From: Burkholderia sp. FERM BP-3421
GTDB taxonomy: Bacteria > Pseudomonadota > Gammaproteobacteria > Burkholderiales > Burkholderiaceae
Assembly (NCBI RefSeq): GCF_028657905.1
Contig: NZ_CP117781.1
Coordinates: 2,666,001 to 2,730,000, forward strand
Length of the DNA stretch: 64,000 bases
Reading direction: 5' to 3'
This document shows positions 1-9,023 of the stretch, one piece after another. A program made the translations under genes and the position numbers. The number at the start of each line of letters is the position of its first letter. The first letter of the stretch is position 1. The notes beneath the pieces are model-generated. The model did not search any database. It saw only the letters and a program-made list of their open reading frames with translations, and had not been told where the DNA came from.

Positions 1-3000
1 GCCGAGATTCGGATTCGCCTGCAACATCAGCGCGACGACCCCCGACACGATCGGCGTCGCGAAGCTCGTGCCCTGCATGTCGCTGTACTGGCTGCCGAAG
101 GTCGAGCCGCGATCGGTCTCCAGGATGTGACTCGTCGACACGACATTGCTGCCGGGCGCGGACACGAGCAGGCTCGCGCCCGGATTCGAGAACGGCGCGG
201 AGCCGAGCTGCAGCGTCGACAGGTCGCTCTGCGCGTTGATCGCGCCGACCTCGATCGTGAAGCGGTTGTTGCCGGTCAGCGAGCCTTGCGCGCTGCCGCC
301 CTTCTCGCGCGCGTTGCCGCCCGCCGCGACGATCACCGTGCCGAGGCCGCCCCGGCCCGCGTCCGCCGCGTACTGCGCATTCGCGAGCAGCGCGCTCTCG
401 GTGTTGATGCTGCCCTTCTGCAAGTTGCTCAGCGCGAAATCGTTGGTGAAGCCCCAGCTGTTGTTCGCGATGTCGTAGCTGACCATGTGGCCGAGCCCGC
501 TCAGGTCCGCGCCGTTGTTGGCGAGATAGTGGCCGCCGATCGTCGCGTCATAGGCGACGCCGACGCCGCCCTGGCCGTTGTTCGCCGCGACCATCACGCC
601 CGCGACCATCGTCGCGTGGTTCGACACCGCCTGCGGCAGCGTGCCATTGCCCTGCTGGGTCGCGAGCCAGGCCGGATCGATGTTCGGCGCGAGATCCGGA
701 TGATGCAGGTCGAGGATCTCGGGCCCCGTCGAGAATTCGCCGCCCGGCTCGAACTGGCCGATGCGCACGCCCTTGCCGGTGTAGTCGCGCCACACCGGAA
801 TCACGTTCGCGTCGCTCAGATACCACTCCTGCGCCGCGAGCGGATCGGCCGGCATGTCCGGCGTCGACAGCGTGACGGTCGCGCGCATCGGCGCGGTCTT
901 GCCGCTGTTCAGGTCGACCACGGTCGCGGCCGGGTTGCCCGCCGCATCGGTCACGCCGTATTTGAAGCTCATCACCCCTGCGTACGTGGCATCGGGCGTG
1001 AACAGCACGTCGCCCGCCGGCGTCAGCGCGACCGTGCCGCCCACCGCGTCGCCGACCGAGACGAGCTTCAGCGCGCCCTGGCTGTTCAGCCGCTGGTCGT
1101 TCGCGAGCAGTTGCGCGGCCGCGATCAGGTGCACACGGGTGTGGTCGAACGCCTGCCCCGCCTGGTCGACGCGCAGCGCATCGTTGACCGGCATCGGGTT
1201 CGGCAGCGTCAGATCGACGGCCGAGATGTCCGAGAAGTTGAGCTTCTGCACGTTCTTCAGCGTCAGCGTGCCGTCGCGGCCGGCCTGATGGTCGGCGACG
1301 GTGTAGCCGCCGTCGGTGCGCGTGATCGTGTAGTCGCCGTGGCTGCCGTGCAGCGTCACGACGTTGGTGCCGCCGCCGCCGTCGATCGACGCGTTGCCGT
1401 GGCCCGCCTCGATCACGTCGTCGCCCGCGCCGCCGAAGATGCGGTCCGCGCCGCCGCCCGCGTGGATCACGCTGCCCGTGGCGGACGCATAGATCGTGTC
1501 GCCCGCCGGCCCGGCGTAGATCACCGCCTTGCCGCTGCCGCCGACGATCGTGTTGTGGCCCGAGCCGCCGACCAGCACGTCGTTGCCGCCGCCGCCGATC
1601 AGCGTCGCGTTGCCCTGTCCGCCCTTGAGGAACACGCTGCGGTTGCCGCCGCTCACCAGCACGTCGTCGCCGCGCCCGCCTTCGGCGATCGTCAGGCCCG
1701 CGTGCGCGAGATTCAGCGTCACGCCCTGGTCGCCGACCACGATCGCGGTGTCGCGTCCGCCGTTGCCGTGGATCCGGTCGGGATTGTCGCGCGCGCTGAT
1801 CACGAACACATCGTCGCCCGCGCCGCCTTCATAGGTGTTGTGGCCGCCGCCGCCGACCAGCCAGCTGCCCGTGGGCGCCGCGATCAGCGTCGTGTCGCCG
1901 CTGCCGGCGTAGACGTTGTCGACGCCGAGCTTCGCCGCGTCGAGCGTCTCGCTCGCGGTCGCCGCGCTGGTGAACGCGGTGCGGGTCGCGCCGCCCGTCG
2001 TCGACGTGACCTTCGCGCCGCCGTCGACCGCCGTGAAGGTGTTGCCCACCGGATCGGCGAGGAAGTTCACGGCCATCATCTGACGCGTCGCGCCGTTCAT
2101 CGTGAAGGTGCCGCGCCCGAGCACCTCGTTGCCGTTCTGCGTCTCGCCCGCGCTGCGCGAGACCGGCTTCACCTGGATCTGCGTGATGCCGAGTGCGTCG
2201 AGCGTCTTCAGTTCGCCCGGCGCGGACTTGCCGTCATGATTCGCGTCGACCCACACGCGCAGCGTCGACCAGCTCGGATCGTTGCGATCGAGCACGCCGT
2301 CGTGATTCGCATCGACGCTGTCGAGCGCGCCGAAGCCGTCCTTGAAGCGCGCCTGGCCCGCCGCGCCGTTCGCGCCCGCCGCGCCGCCGAAGTACTCGGA
2401 CAGCATCTGGCTCGCATTCGTGATCTGTCCGCCGCCCGCGTCGACCACCAGCATCCCGGTGCCGGCGTCGGCCCAGCCGGTACGCTTGAGCGTGCCGCTG
2501 TGATCGACGTCGAACAGCACGCCGTCCTCGATGCCGGTCGTCTTCGCGCCGTTGCCGGTCAGGTCGAGCAGGATCGGATCGATGTAGGTGTTGAAGGTGG
2601 TCATCGCCGACAGGCCGTTCAGCACCGCTGCGTTCAGGCCGCTCGCGTTGGGCCGGCCGGTCGCGCCCGGATCGGTGTAGAACTGCCCGAGATACGCGCC
2701 CGGCTTCGCGTTCGGATCGAGCTGGAACTCACCCGGCCGGATGCCGCCCGACGCGAGGCTGCCCATCTGCGCGGAGGCGAAGTCGGTGCGGTTCAGCGTG
2801 TTGTCGGAGAACGAGATCTTGCTGGTCGCGCTGTTCTGCACGAAGCCGTTGCGCACGTCCTGCGCGGCCTTGCCCTCGCCGAGCGAACCGGATTGCGGCT
2901 GCGGATTCGTGTTGATGTCGATGTTGATCAGGTTGGTCGGCGCGGACAGCTGGATGATCTTGCCGACGCCGATCGCCTGCGCGCCGGACGACAGCCCGAG

Positions 3001-4269
3001 CCCGCCGTTCACGCCCATCAGCGTGGATACCGAGATGCCCGTCAGCGCGGAGACGGTGTCGAGGTTGTTGGTCGACGCGTCGACGTAGAACTGGTCCGGG
3101 GCCAGCGCGATGCCCTTCGGCAGCAGCGGGCGATAGCCGACGATGTCGCCGAGCGCGCTGACCGTGTGTTCGCCGAACGCGCCGTCCTGGCGACGCGTGA
3201 CTTCGGTGTATGCGCCGTTGCGGTGGATCGTCAGTTCGCTCACGCCGAGCGGGGTCGCCTGCTGGAGCAGCGTGTCACCCGTTGCGGCGTCGACCTTCAG
3301 CCATTGCTGCGAGCCGTCCTGGCGCGTAACCGTGAAGCTGTTGTCGAGGCCCGACTGCACGTTCGCGATGGGGCTCGTGCTCAGATTCGACAGGTATTCG
3401 CGCGCCGACGCCGGCACCGCCACGAAACCGTTGGTGTCGCCCGCGGGCAGCGCGAAGCGGCCGTCCGCGCCGATGCTCAGCCCGGCCGCGGCGTCGAACA
3501 TCGCGCCCATCGTGTGGTCGATCCCGAAGGCGGGCAGCGCGAACGGCAGCAGGCCGGTGATCGCGATCGTCTTGGCCGCCACGGGCAAGTACGCACCCGG
3601 CAGGTAGGTGACGGGCTGCGACATCGATTGCGACAGGTAGGGGCCCCACACGGGCGCCTGATAGAAGAAGGTCGCGATGTCGTTGGGCATGCGCACATCC
3701 GACGCGACGTGGCCGGCGGACTGATACGCGGCGATGACTTCGCCGATGTTGCGATTGCCGAAATAGCCGGCGTCGATCAGCGACTTCGCGAGCGGCAGGC
3801 TGTTGTAGACCTGCGTGTCGAGGCCGTTCTTCAGCGCGAACATCTGCGCCATGCTGCCGCCGAGGCTGTGGCCGGTGGTGGAGAAGGTGTAGCCCTTGAA
3901 GATGTCGAGACCCTTCACGCTGTCGTACACCGACTGCGCCTGATCGACGATCTTCCGGTATTCGCTCGCGCCGCCGTTGGTCAGATCGGAAACCCAGTTC
4001 GACAATGCGTCTGAACCCTTGAAGGCGATGACGATCTGTTTCGTCTCCCGATTCAGTGCAACCGCAAAACGATTTTCGAGCGTACCGCCACTGTTGAACT
4101 GATCTCCATATCCTTCTTTCAGATACTGCTCCATATCCCCGATTTCGCGGATATCAACCCAGTCCCCATCCATCGTATGTTCGTCCGGCGATGCATTCTT
4201 GGCCCTCGGATATGCCCACGCCGCAATCTTCATTCCCACGGCTTGATCCGGTATTGTTTTGTTGTTCAT
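1..4269 (-). CDS. Large lipase / RTX / subtilisin-like exoprotein (C-terminus beyond window)
   Basis: The reading frame is open from an ATG at 4267-4269 to the window edge, giving 1423 residues. The N-terminus has no signal peptide and resembles a class-3 lipase, with a GHSLGG nucleophile elbow at residues 133-138 (Ser135). Residues ~580-680 hold EF-hand-like Asp-rich loops (DANHDG twice). Residues ~800-990 carry degenerate RTX nonapeptides such as GGAGDD and GGGGND. Residues ~1020-1130 look like a cadherin-type domain (LLANDQ). A subtilase domain follows: His1218 in NHATMVAG, Asn1269 in NNSWG and Ser1402 in GTSFATP. The usual catalytic Asp position reads FEPGG, giving Glu1174. Lack of a signal peptide plus RTX repeats suggests type I secretion; a C-terminal signal would lie outside the window. 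It starts 20 bp after a lipoprotein gene and is probably in its operon. Domain calls are firm; the biological role is inferred. Confidence 0.88.
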   Translation of the reverse strand, partial: MNNKTIPDQAVGMKIAAWAYPRAKNASPDEHTMDGDWVDIREIGDMEQYLKEGYGDQFNSGGTLENRFAVALNRETKQIVIAFKGSDALSNWVSDLTNGGASEYRKIVDQAQSVYDSVKGLDIFKGYTFSTTGHSLGGSMAQMFALKNGLDTQVYNSLPLAKSLIDAGYFGNRNIGEVIAAYQSAGHVASDVRMPNDIATFFYQAPVWGPYLSQSMSQPVTYLPGAYLPVAAKTIAITGLLPFALPAFGIDHTMGAMFDAAAGLSIGADGRFALPAGDTNGFVAVPASAREYLSNLSTSPIANVQSGLDNSFTVTRQDGSQQWLKVDAATGDTLLQQATPLGVSELTIHRNGAYTEVTRRQDGAFGEHTVSALGDIVGYRPLLPKGIALAPDQFYVDASTNNLDTVSALTGISVSTLMGVNGGLGLSSGAQAIGVGKIIQLSAPTNLINIDINTNPQPQSGSLGEGKAAQDVRNGFVQNSATSKISFSDNTLNRTDFASAQMGSLASGGIRPGEFQLDPNAKPGAYLGQFYTDPGATGRPNASGLNAAVLNGLSAMTTFNTYIDPILLDLTGNGAKTTGIEDGVLFDVDHSGTLKRTGWADAGTGMLVVDAGGGQITNASQMLSEYFGGAAGANGAAGQARFKDGFGALDSVDANHDGVLDRNDPSWSTLRVWVDANHDGKSAPGELKTLDALGITQIQVKPVSRSAGETQNGNEVLGRGTFTMNGATRQMMAVNFLADPVGNTFTAVDGGAKVTSTTGGATRTAFTSAATASETLDAAKLGVDNVYAGSGDTTLIAAPTGSWLVGGGGHNTYEGGAGDDVFVISARDNPDRIHGNGGRDTAIVVGDQGVTLNLAHAGLTIAEGGRGDDVLVSGGNRSVFLKGGQGNATLIGGGGNDVLVGGSGHNTIVGGSGKAVIYAGPAGDTIYASATGSVIHAGGGADRIFGGAGDDVIEAGHGNASIDGGGGTNVVTLHGSHGDYTITRTDGGYTVADHQAGRDGTLTLKNVQKLNFSDISAVDLTLPNPMPVNDALRVDQAGQAFDHTRVHLIAAAQLLANDQRLNSQGALKLVSVGDAVGGTVALTPAGDVLFTPDATYAGVMSFKYGVTDAAGNPAATVVDLNSGKTAPMRATVTLSTPDMPADPLAAQEWYLSDANVIPVWRDYTGKGVRIGQFEPGGEFSTGPEILDLHHPDLAPNIDPAWLATQQGNGTLPQAVSNHATMVAGVMVAANNGQGGVGVAYDATIGGHYLANNGADLSGLGHMVSYDIANNSWGFTNDFALSNLQKGSINTESALLANAQYAADAGRGGLGTVIVAAGGNAREKGGSAQGSLTGNNRFTIEVGAINAQSDLSTLQLGSAPFSNPGASLLVSAPGSNVVSTSHILETDRGSTFGSQYSDMQGTSFATPIVSGVVALMLQANPNLG

Positions 4270-4289
4270 ACAAGTTATTGTTTAGATAT

Positions 4290-4955
4290 TTACCCAATGA
4301 ATGCAGTGGCACGACACTGGTCGTCCAACTCGCTCCACACTCTCTCCAGGTGAGGATTCCTAGGCACCAGGACCACGCTATTCCGGCTCGATGCGTCCGT
4401 TTTATAGACGCCGTCACGGTAGGCGTATTTCATGATCGCCGCGGCAGACGCATATTTCAGATACACGCCGTCCCGTCGCGCGACCGGTCTAGCATAGGTG
4501 CAGCGCACCTTGATGCCGGCTCGGATCAGGCTCTCCCCAAGCGCTCGATCCACCATGCTGCCGGGCACGCGAGCAACCCCCACATCCAGCGGAATCGTGT
4601 CGTCGAAGTAATAGAAGCCAAGCATGATCATCGCGTCGCTCGAACCCTTGTCGGCAGCTTTCCGCAGCAGTTCAACGATTTTTACCGGATCGTTCGTATC
4701 CTGGATCCAGCCTTGCGCATTGCCGATCGCATACAGGTAGTCCCCCATCGGGTCCCCGCTCGCCTGCAGCGCCTTCACGCGCGCGCGCTCGTCATCCCAC
4801 AGCTGCTTCGCGTGCCGGTTCTGCGACCGCTGGTCCGCCGCATTGGCGAGCGTCATCACGCCGGCAACCGGCGCGGCTGCCAGTTGGCAGCCGGATAGCG
4901 CTACTGTCATGGCCAACATGACGGGCGTAGCGATAGCCGACAACGCGTGCCTCAT
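4290..4955 (-). CDS. Sel1-like lipoprotein, downstream paralogue
   Basis: The chosen ATG at 4953-4955 gives 221 residues with a lipoprotein signal peptide ending LSGC (Cys23). An upstream in-frame ATG would bury the signal peptide. After a short hydrophobic stretch comes an AADKGSSDAMIMLGFYYFD segment that resembles one Sel1/TPR-like repeat. The protein is a paralogue of the gene immediately upstream. The first ~110 mature residues are very similar, the C-terminal half is much more diverged, and the last residues CRATAFIG are again identical. The stop lies 20 bp before the lipase/subtilase gene, on the same strand. Small Sel1-like lipoproteins beside secreted lipases are often immunity proteins in type VI effector loci. 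That role here is inference only; an accessory or chaperone role is also possible. Confidence 0.85.
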   Translation of the reverse strand: MRHALSAIATPVMLAMTVALSGCQLAAAPVAGVMTLANAADQRSQNRHAKQLWDDERARVKALQASGDPMGDYLYAIGNAQGWIQDTNDPVKIVELLRKAADKGSSDAMIMLGFYYFDDTIPLDVGVARVPGSMVDRALGESLIRAGIKVRCTYARPVARRDGVYLKYASAAAIMKYAYRDGVYKTDASSRNSVVLVPRNPHLERVWSELDDQCRATAFIG

Positions 4956-5019
4956 CACATTGCGCCCTGTTCCGCACATTCGTCTGGAATCCTTACGCAT
5001 GCTTTGCTTTGATCCATGT

Positions 5020-5706
5020 TTAACCAATAAACGCCGTTGCGCGGCAACGTACGTCGATGTCGAGCCATTCCTGCTCGAGAGCCGGATTTTTTGGAATGAC
5101 TATCCGGTATTCGTGAGGTCCGACCTTTTCGTCCATCCCGTTCCGATAAACCATCGCCATCCACCGCGCAGCCGACGTGTATTCAAGGCGAACCCATTCC
5201 CCGGAGGGGCTCGGCACGGCATACGTACAGCGACGTGCAACCCCCTCGCGCACGAGCTTTTCTCCGAGTACCCGGTCAACCTTGTCTGCCGACAAACGCT
5301 TGAAATTTCCGTCTAACGGGATGACCGCATCGAAGTAGTAGAACCCCAACATGATCATTGCATCGCTGGAACCCCTATCCGCGGCTTTCTGGAGCCAACC
5401 GACGATCTCCACCGGATCGCGGGTGTCCTTGATCCACCCTTGCGCATTCCCGATCGCATACAGGTAATCCCCCAGCGGATCGCCGTTCGCCTGAAGCGTC
5501 TTCACATAAGCCCGCTCGTCATCCCAGATCCGCTTCGCATGCCGGTTCTGCGAACGTTGATCCATGACGTTGGCAAGCGTCATCGCGCCGGCAACCGGAG
5601 CCGCCAGCAACTGACAACCCGACAGCCCCACGCTCGCCGCGCCGAGCGCGGCCCACGCGACAAAGGCGCGCGAGAACGCGCGCGCGATGGTTGAAATGAA
5701 AATCAT
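5020..5706 (-). CDS. Sel1-like lipoprotein, upstream paralogue
   Basis: The ATG at 5704-5706 gives 228 residues with a lipoprotein signal peptide (lipobox LSGC, Cys31). No strong Shine-Dalgarno is visible, but this start places the signal peptide correctly and longer starts do not. The mature protein shares an almost identical N-terminal half with the next gene, including DQRSQNRHAK and DYLYAIGNAQGWI, and a Sel1-like AADRGSSDAMIMLGFYYFD. The C-terminal half is diverged. The gene is first in an apparent three-gene minus-strand unit (lipoprotein, lipoprotein, lipase/subtilase), with a 64-bp gap to the second copy. Tandem duplication with a conserved first half and a diversified second half is compatible with specificity diversification. 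The function is not known. Confidence 0.83.
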   Translation of the reverse strand: MIFISTIARAFSRAFVAWAALGAASVGLSGCQLLAAPVAGAMTLANVMDQRSQNRHAKRIWDDERAYVKTLQANGDPLGDYLYAIGNAQGWIKDTRDPVEIVGWLQKAADRGSSDAMIMLGFYYFDAVIPLDGNFKRLSADKVDRVLGEKLVREGVARRCTYAVPSPSGEWVRLEYTSAARWMAMVYRNGMDEKVGPHEYRIVIPKNPALEQEWLDIDVRCRATAFIG

Positions 5707-5950
5707 GAATCGATGATGGAATTGGCAGTGACCCGAAGCGATAAGCTGAACGAACCGCGCACGGACATTCACGCGTCGCCGCACCTGAACCAGCGATGCC
5801 CATTCCCCGCCCTCGGAATGCCCACCCCGGTAGATCGCCCGCCGACCTGCCATAGCCGCACGCGCGGCCCGTCCGCCATGCGCTGCGCACGGCACGATGC
5901 CGAACCTCGATCGAAGGGATTCGCGCCGCCCACCCCCGTGGCGAACGCGC

Positions 5951-5987
5951 AAAAGAAGAAGCGGCGGACAGCTACGCTGCCCGCCGC
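5951..5987 (-). terminator. Rho-independent terminator, minus strand
   Basis: Positions 5961-5987 form a GC-rich hairpin (arms GCGGCGG-CAGC and GCTG-CCGCCGC, one mismatch, 3-base loop). Read on the minus strand it is followed by TTCTTCTTTT (5951-5960). It lies downstream of the bce operon and upstream of the lipoprotein genes, so it probably ends exopolysaccharide transcription and insulates the next unit. The promoter of the lipoprotein operon should then lie within 5707-5950. Confidence 0.6.
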
Positions 5988-6663
5988 TGCAATCAACAAC
6001 ATCTTGAAATGGCCCTCGGATTCCTTCCGCAACGCGGAAGGTGGCAAACAAGATCTTTTTGGCAACCAGCGGCACGCATTGCGCCCGCTCGCGAATCAAC
6101 ACGCCTTGTAGTTATATGCCGCAATTGAAAGGCGATTGAAAGTTAATTCGTGATGTGCACATCAATTTCAATGGCACACTGCAGCCAAGATCCAATCAGA
6201 TCGTAATAATCGGTAATATTAACTACAACTATATGCTTTTGGCAAGCTGTAGAAACTGACAGAAAAATATCCCGCGAGCAATGTTCAGCGCCATGAAAGC
6301 GTCATTCCACTGTGATTCGTAATAATCCAGGGCAATGAACACAAGGAAGTTCGCTTCCAGCCCCGCGCAATCGACGTGTCCAATCCCCGCGCACGCCTCT
6401 CTGGGCCGGCGGCCCGGCCACGCCACCCTGCGCTCCTCGCCTTCCATCGCCTCAAGCCGGCGCTCAAATGCGTCCTGATCCCGTCCCGCGGAATCGCTCG
6501 GCGTCCGCGCCGAGAAGCGGCTCTATTCGGCATCGTGTCCGGCAAGCGGCGTGCCGAACGTGCCCATGCCCCAGGCCGGATCGCGGCGGGCGCGCATCGG
6601 CTCACTCACCGAAACATCACTCCGTCCGGCCGCCACGACCCGCCGCGCCTCCCTCGATCGCCC
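5988..6663. other. AT-richer intergenic region without a supported gene
   Basis: No reading frame here has Burkholderia codon bias or a plausible start. The stretch 6100-6330 is much more AT-rich than its surroundings. It contains a 14-bp perfect palindrome (6151-6164) and a wider inverted repeat of TTGTAGTTA (6106-6114) with TAACTACAA (6220-6228). It may be regulatory, or a remnant of foreign DNA between the exopolysaccharide and lipase loci. Confidence 0.5.
6151..6164. promoter_or_regulatory. 14-bp perfect palindrome TGATGTGCACATCA
   Basis: The sequence TGATGTGCACATCA is its own reverse complement and sits in the AT-rich gap between bceK and the lipoprotein genes. Perfect palindromes of this size are typical of operators for dimeric regulators. 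No regulator family can be assigned from the sequence alone. Confidence 0.4.
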
Positions 6664-7845
6664 CTACCAAGCCGCCCCGCCTACCCGCCGCCCGGATCGC
6701 CTCCTCGTACACCCCGCCACGCGCCGCGCGATGACCGCATTGTCGAAATGCTCGCGCGCGTAACGGCGGCACGCGCGCGCATCGGGCAACGCAAGCGCGC
6801 CCGACAACGCATCGCGCACGCCCTCCGCGATCGCGCCCGCCCCGCCGCCCGGCAGCACGAGCGCGTCGGACAGCCCCGCCACCGCCTCCGGCAGCCCGCC
6901 GACCGGCGTGACCAGCACCGGCGTGCCCGTCGCCAGCGATTCCACCGTGATCAGCCCGAAGCCTTCCAGCGCGACGGTCGGCACGACGCTCAGCGTCGCC
7001 GCGCGGTACAGCGTCGCCAGATGCGCGTCCGGCACGAAGCCGAGCAGCGTCACGTGGCCGTCGAGCCCCGCCGCGTCGATGCGCGCCTTCAGTTCGGCCG
7101 TGAGCGGCCCCTTGCCCGCGATCAACAGCAGCACGTCCGGACACCGCCGGCGCACGATGTCGATCGCGTCGATCAGATCCTCCAGCCCCATCCGCCGCAC
7201 GAGGCGTCGCACCGCCAGCACGATCGGCCGATCGGGCGGCAATTGCAGCCGGCGGCGCGCGTCCGCCGTGGTGATCGGCACATCGAACTGCGCGGTGTCG
7301 ACGCAGCCCGGCACCACCCGCACCCGCGCCGGATCGATCCCGTAGCGCGACGTGAGGATCTCCCCGAACGCGCGCGACAGCACGATCAGCCGCGTCGAGC
7401 GCGCGTACACGGTCTGCTCGACGTAGTACTTCGCGCGGCGGCCGAGCACGGCCGCTCCCTCGACCTGGCTTTCGTCCGCCCACGGCCCCTGGAAATGCGA
7501 GACCTGCGGGATGCCGCGCGTGACGTCGAGGCCCGGGAACGTGTAGAGCGCGAAATGCGACGACACCACGTCCGGCCGCTCCACCCGCACCACCTCGCGC
7601 AGCGCCTGCCGCGCGGCCAGCATGCGGCGCGGCAGCGAGCCGCCCGCCGGCCCGAAGCCGTGGATCGCGCCGCCCGTGTCGGTCGCGACCTGCGCGGAGC
7701 CGGCCACCACGCCGCGCACCGCGACCCCCGCCCCCGGCAGCGCGCCGACAAGCGCGTGGTACATCCGGTCGAGCCCGCCTGCCCGTTCGGGAAACCAATG
7801 CATGCCGATCTGCAAGGATTTGATCGTCGGGGAGGGATCCGTCAT
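6664..7845 (-). CDS. bceK: Cepacian glycosyltransferase, GT4 type
   Basis: A 393-residue GT-B fold glycosyltransferase with an N-terminal acceptor region (GMHWFPERAGGLDRMYHAL) and a C-terminal nucleotide-sugar domain. The C-terminal half contains an EGFGLITVESLATGTPVLVT block typical of family 4. The ATG at 7843-7845 overlaps the stop of the preceding gene as ATGA. It is the last gene of the bceB-K operon and should add one sugar of the cepacian repeat unit on the cytoplasmic face. The C-terminus looks frameshifted. Near 6740 the frame reads RRVAGCTRRRSG, whereas one extra G in a G4 run would give RRVAGVYEEAIR, a normal GT4 tail ending near 6617. The core enzyme is intact either way. Assignment as BceK rests on gene order. 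Confidence 0.85.
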   Translation of the reverse strand: MTDPSPTIKSLQIGMHWFPERAGGLDRMYHALVGALPGAGVAVRGVVAGSAQVATDTGGAIHGFGPAGGSLPRRMLAARQALREVVRVERPDVVSSHFALYTFPGLDVTRGIPQVSHFQGPWADESQVEGAAVLGRRAKYYVEQTVYARSTRLIVLSRAFGEILTSRYGIDPARVRVVPGCVDTAQFDVPITTADARRRLQLPPDRPIVLAVRRLVRRMGLEDLIDAIDIVRRRCPDVLLLIAGKGPLTAELKARIDAAGLDGHVTLLGFVPDAHLATLYRAATLSVVPTVALEGFGLITVESLATGTPVLVTPVGGLPEAVAGLSDALVLPGGGAGAIAEGVRDALSGALALPDARACRRYAREHFDNAVIARRVAGCTRRRSGRRVGGAAW

Positions 7846-9023
7846 CGCGCGTGCTCCTGCGTCACCTGAGGTTTCGTGGCCGGCGTCGGCCGCGCGCCGC
7901 GCGCCAGCCGCCGGTACAGCGCGAGGTACTGCGCGCCCATGCGCGCCCAGCTGAAATCGGCGACCCGCGCGCGCGCCGCGCGGCCCATCTCGCGGCAGGC
8001 GTCGCGCGCGTTCGCGAGGCGGGCCAGCGCGCGCGCGAGCGCGGCCGTGTCGTCGGGATCGTCGAGCACGATCCCGCACGCGGGCGTGATGATTTCCGCG
8101 CCGCCCGCGCTGCGCGCGGTCACCACCGGCAGCCCCGCCGCCATCGCCTCGAGCAGCGACAGGCTCATCGCCTCGTAGCGCGACGGAAACACGTAGGCAT
8201 CGGCCGACGCCATCAGCACGGGCATCGCGCCCACCAGCCCGAGGAAATGCACGCGCGCATCGAGCCCGAGCGCGCGCGCCTCGGCCGGATACGGGCTGCC
8301 CGGCAGATAGCCCGCCACCGCGAGATGCACGTGCGGCGGCAGTTGCGCGAGCGCGCGCAGCACGGTGCCGAGGTTCTTGCGCGGCGTGCGCAGGTCGCCG
8401 ACAAACAGCAGCAGGAACGCATCCTCGGGCAGCCCGAACGCGCGCCGGTCCGGCCGCGCGCGCGCGAACGCATCGAGATCGACGCCGTTGTGGATCACGC
8501 CGATGCGCGCGGCGTCGATCCCCGCGTCCCGGATCTCGCCCGCCACCTTGGCCGACACCGCCGTGATCGCGCGCGCGCGCCGGTAGGCCCAGCGCTCGAA
8601 GCGCGCGTTCAGCCAGGTATAGAGGAACTGATACGCCGACCACGGCCCGCGCGTCAGCCGGTACGGATAGCTGGGGCTCGCGAGCCAGCCGCCGTGCACG
8701 AAGTGCGCGGTGTTGACGTCGGCGCGCACCCACGAGATGAAGCCGTTGACGTGCAGCAGGTCGTAGTCGGCGCGATGCCGGCGCAGCCACCACGCGCTCT
8801 TGAGCGCGAACACCTGCTGCCGCACCAGGTTCGAGGGCCAGCCGCGCCCCACCCGCACCGGGATCCAGCGCACCCGCGGATCGTCGAGCAGCTCGGGCGC
8901 GACGTGCGACGCGACGAGCGTCACCTCGCAGCGCTCGGCGAGTGCCGCGCGGGCGATCTCGTAGTTCACCCGGCCCTGTCCGTCGTTGTGACGCACGACA
9001 TGCGTGACGATGGCGATTCTCAC
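7842..9023 (-). CDS. bceJ: Cepacian glycosyltransferase, GT4 type
   Basis: A 393-residue GT4 enzyme. It starts with a GTG at 9021-9023 that overlaps the upstream stop as GTGA, so it is translationally coupled. The N-terminus VRIAIVTHVVRHNDGQGRVNYEIA is the usual first beta-strand and glycine-rich loop. The C-terminal half has VGDLRTPRKNLGTVLRAL and PSRYEAMSLSLLEAMAAGLPVV, the E-x7-E donor-binding region of the family. It is predicted to be cytosolic or membrane-associated and to transfer a sugar to the undecaprenyl-linked cepacian intermediate. The next gene also overlaps by four bases. BceJ identity comes from position in the cluster; donor specificity cannot be read from the sequence. Confidence 0.87.
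   Translation of the reverse strand: MRIAIVTHVVRHNDGQGRVNYEIARAALAERCEVTLVASHVAPELLDDPRVRWIPVRVGRGWPSNLVRQQVFALKSAWWLRRHRADYDLLHVNGFISWVRADVNTAHFVHGGWLASPSYPYRLTRGPWSAYQFLYTWLNARFERWAYRRARAITAVSAKVAGEIRDAGIDAARIGVIHNGVDLDAFARARPDRRAFGLPEDAFLLLFVGDLRTPRKNLGTVLRALAQLPPHVHLAVAGYLPGSPYPAEARALGLDARVHFLGLVGAMPVLMASADAYVFPSRYEAMSLSLLEAMAAGLPVVTARSAGGAEIITPACGIVLDDPDDTAALARALARLANARDACREMGRAARARVADFSWARMGAQYLALYRRLARGARPTPATKPQVTQEHAR

Noticed and set aside
127..4014. A 1295-codon plus-strand open frame
   Set aside because: Arg/Ala/Val-rich translation typical of the antisense strand of GC-rich genes; the minus strand encodes a clear lipase/RTX/subtilase protein.
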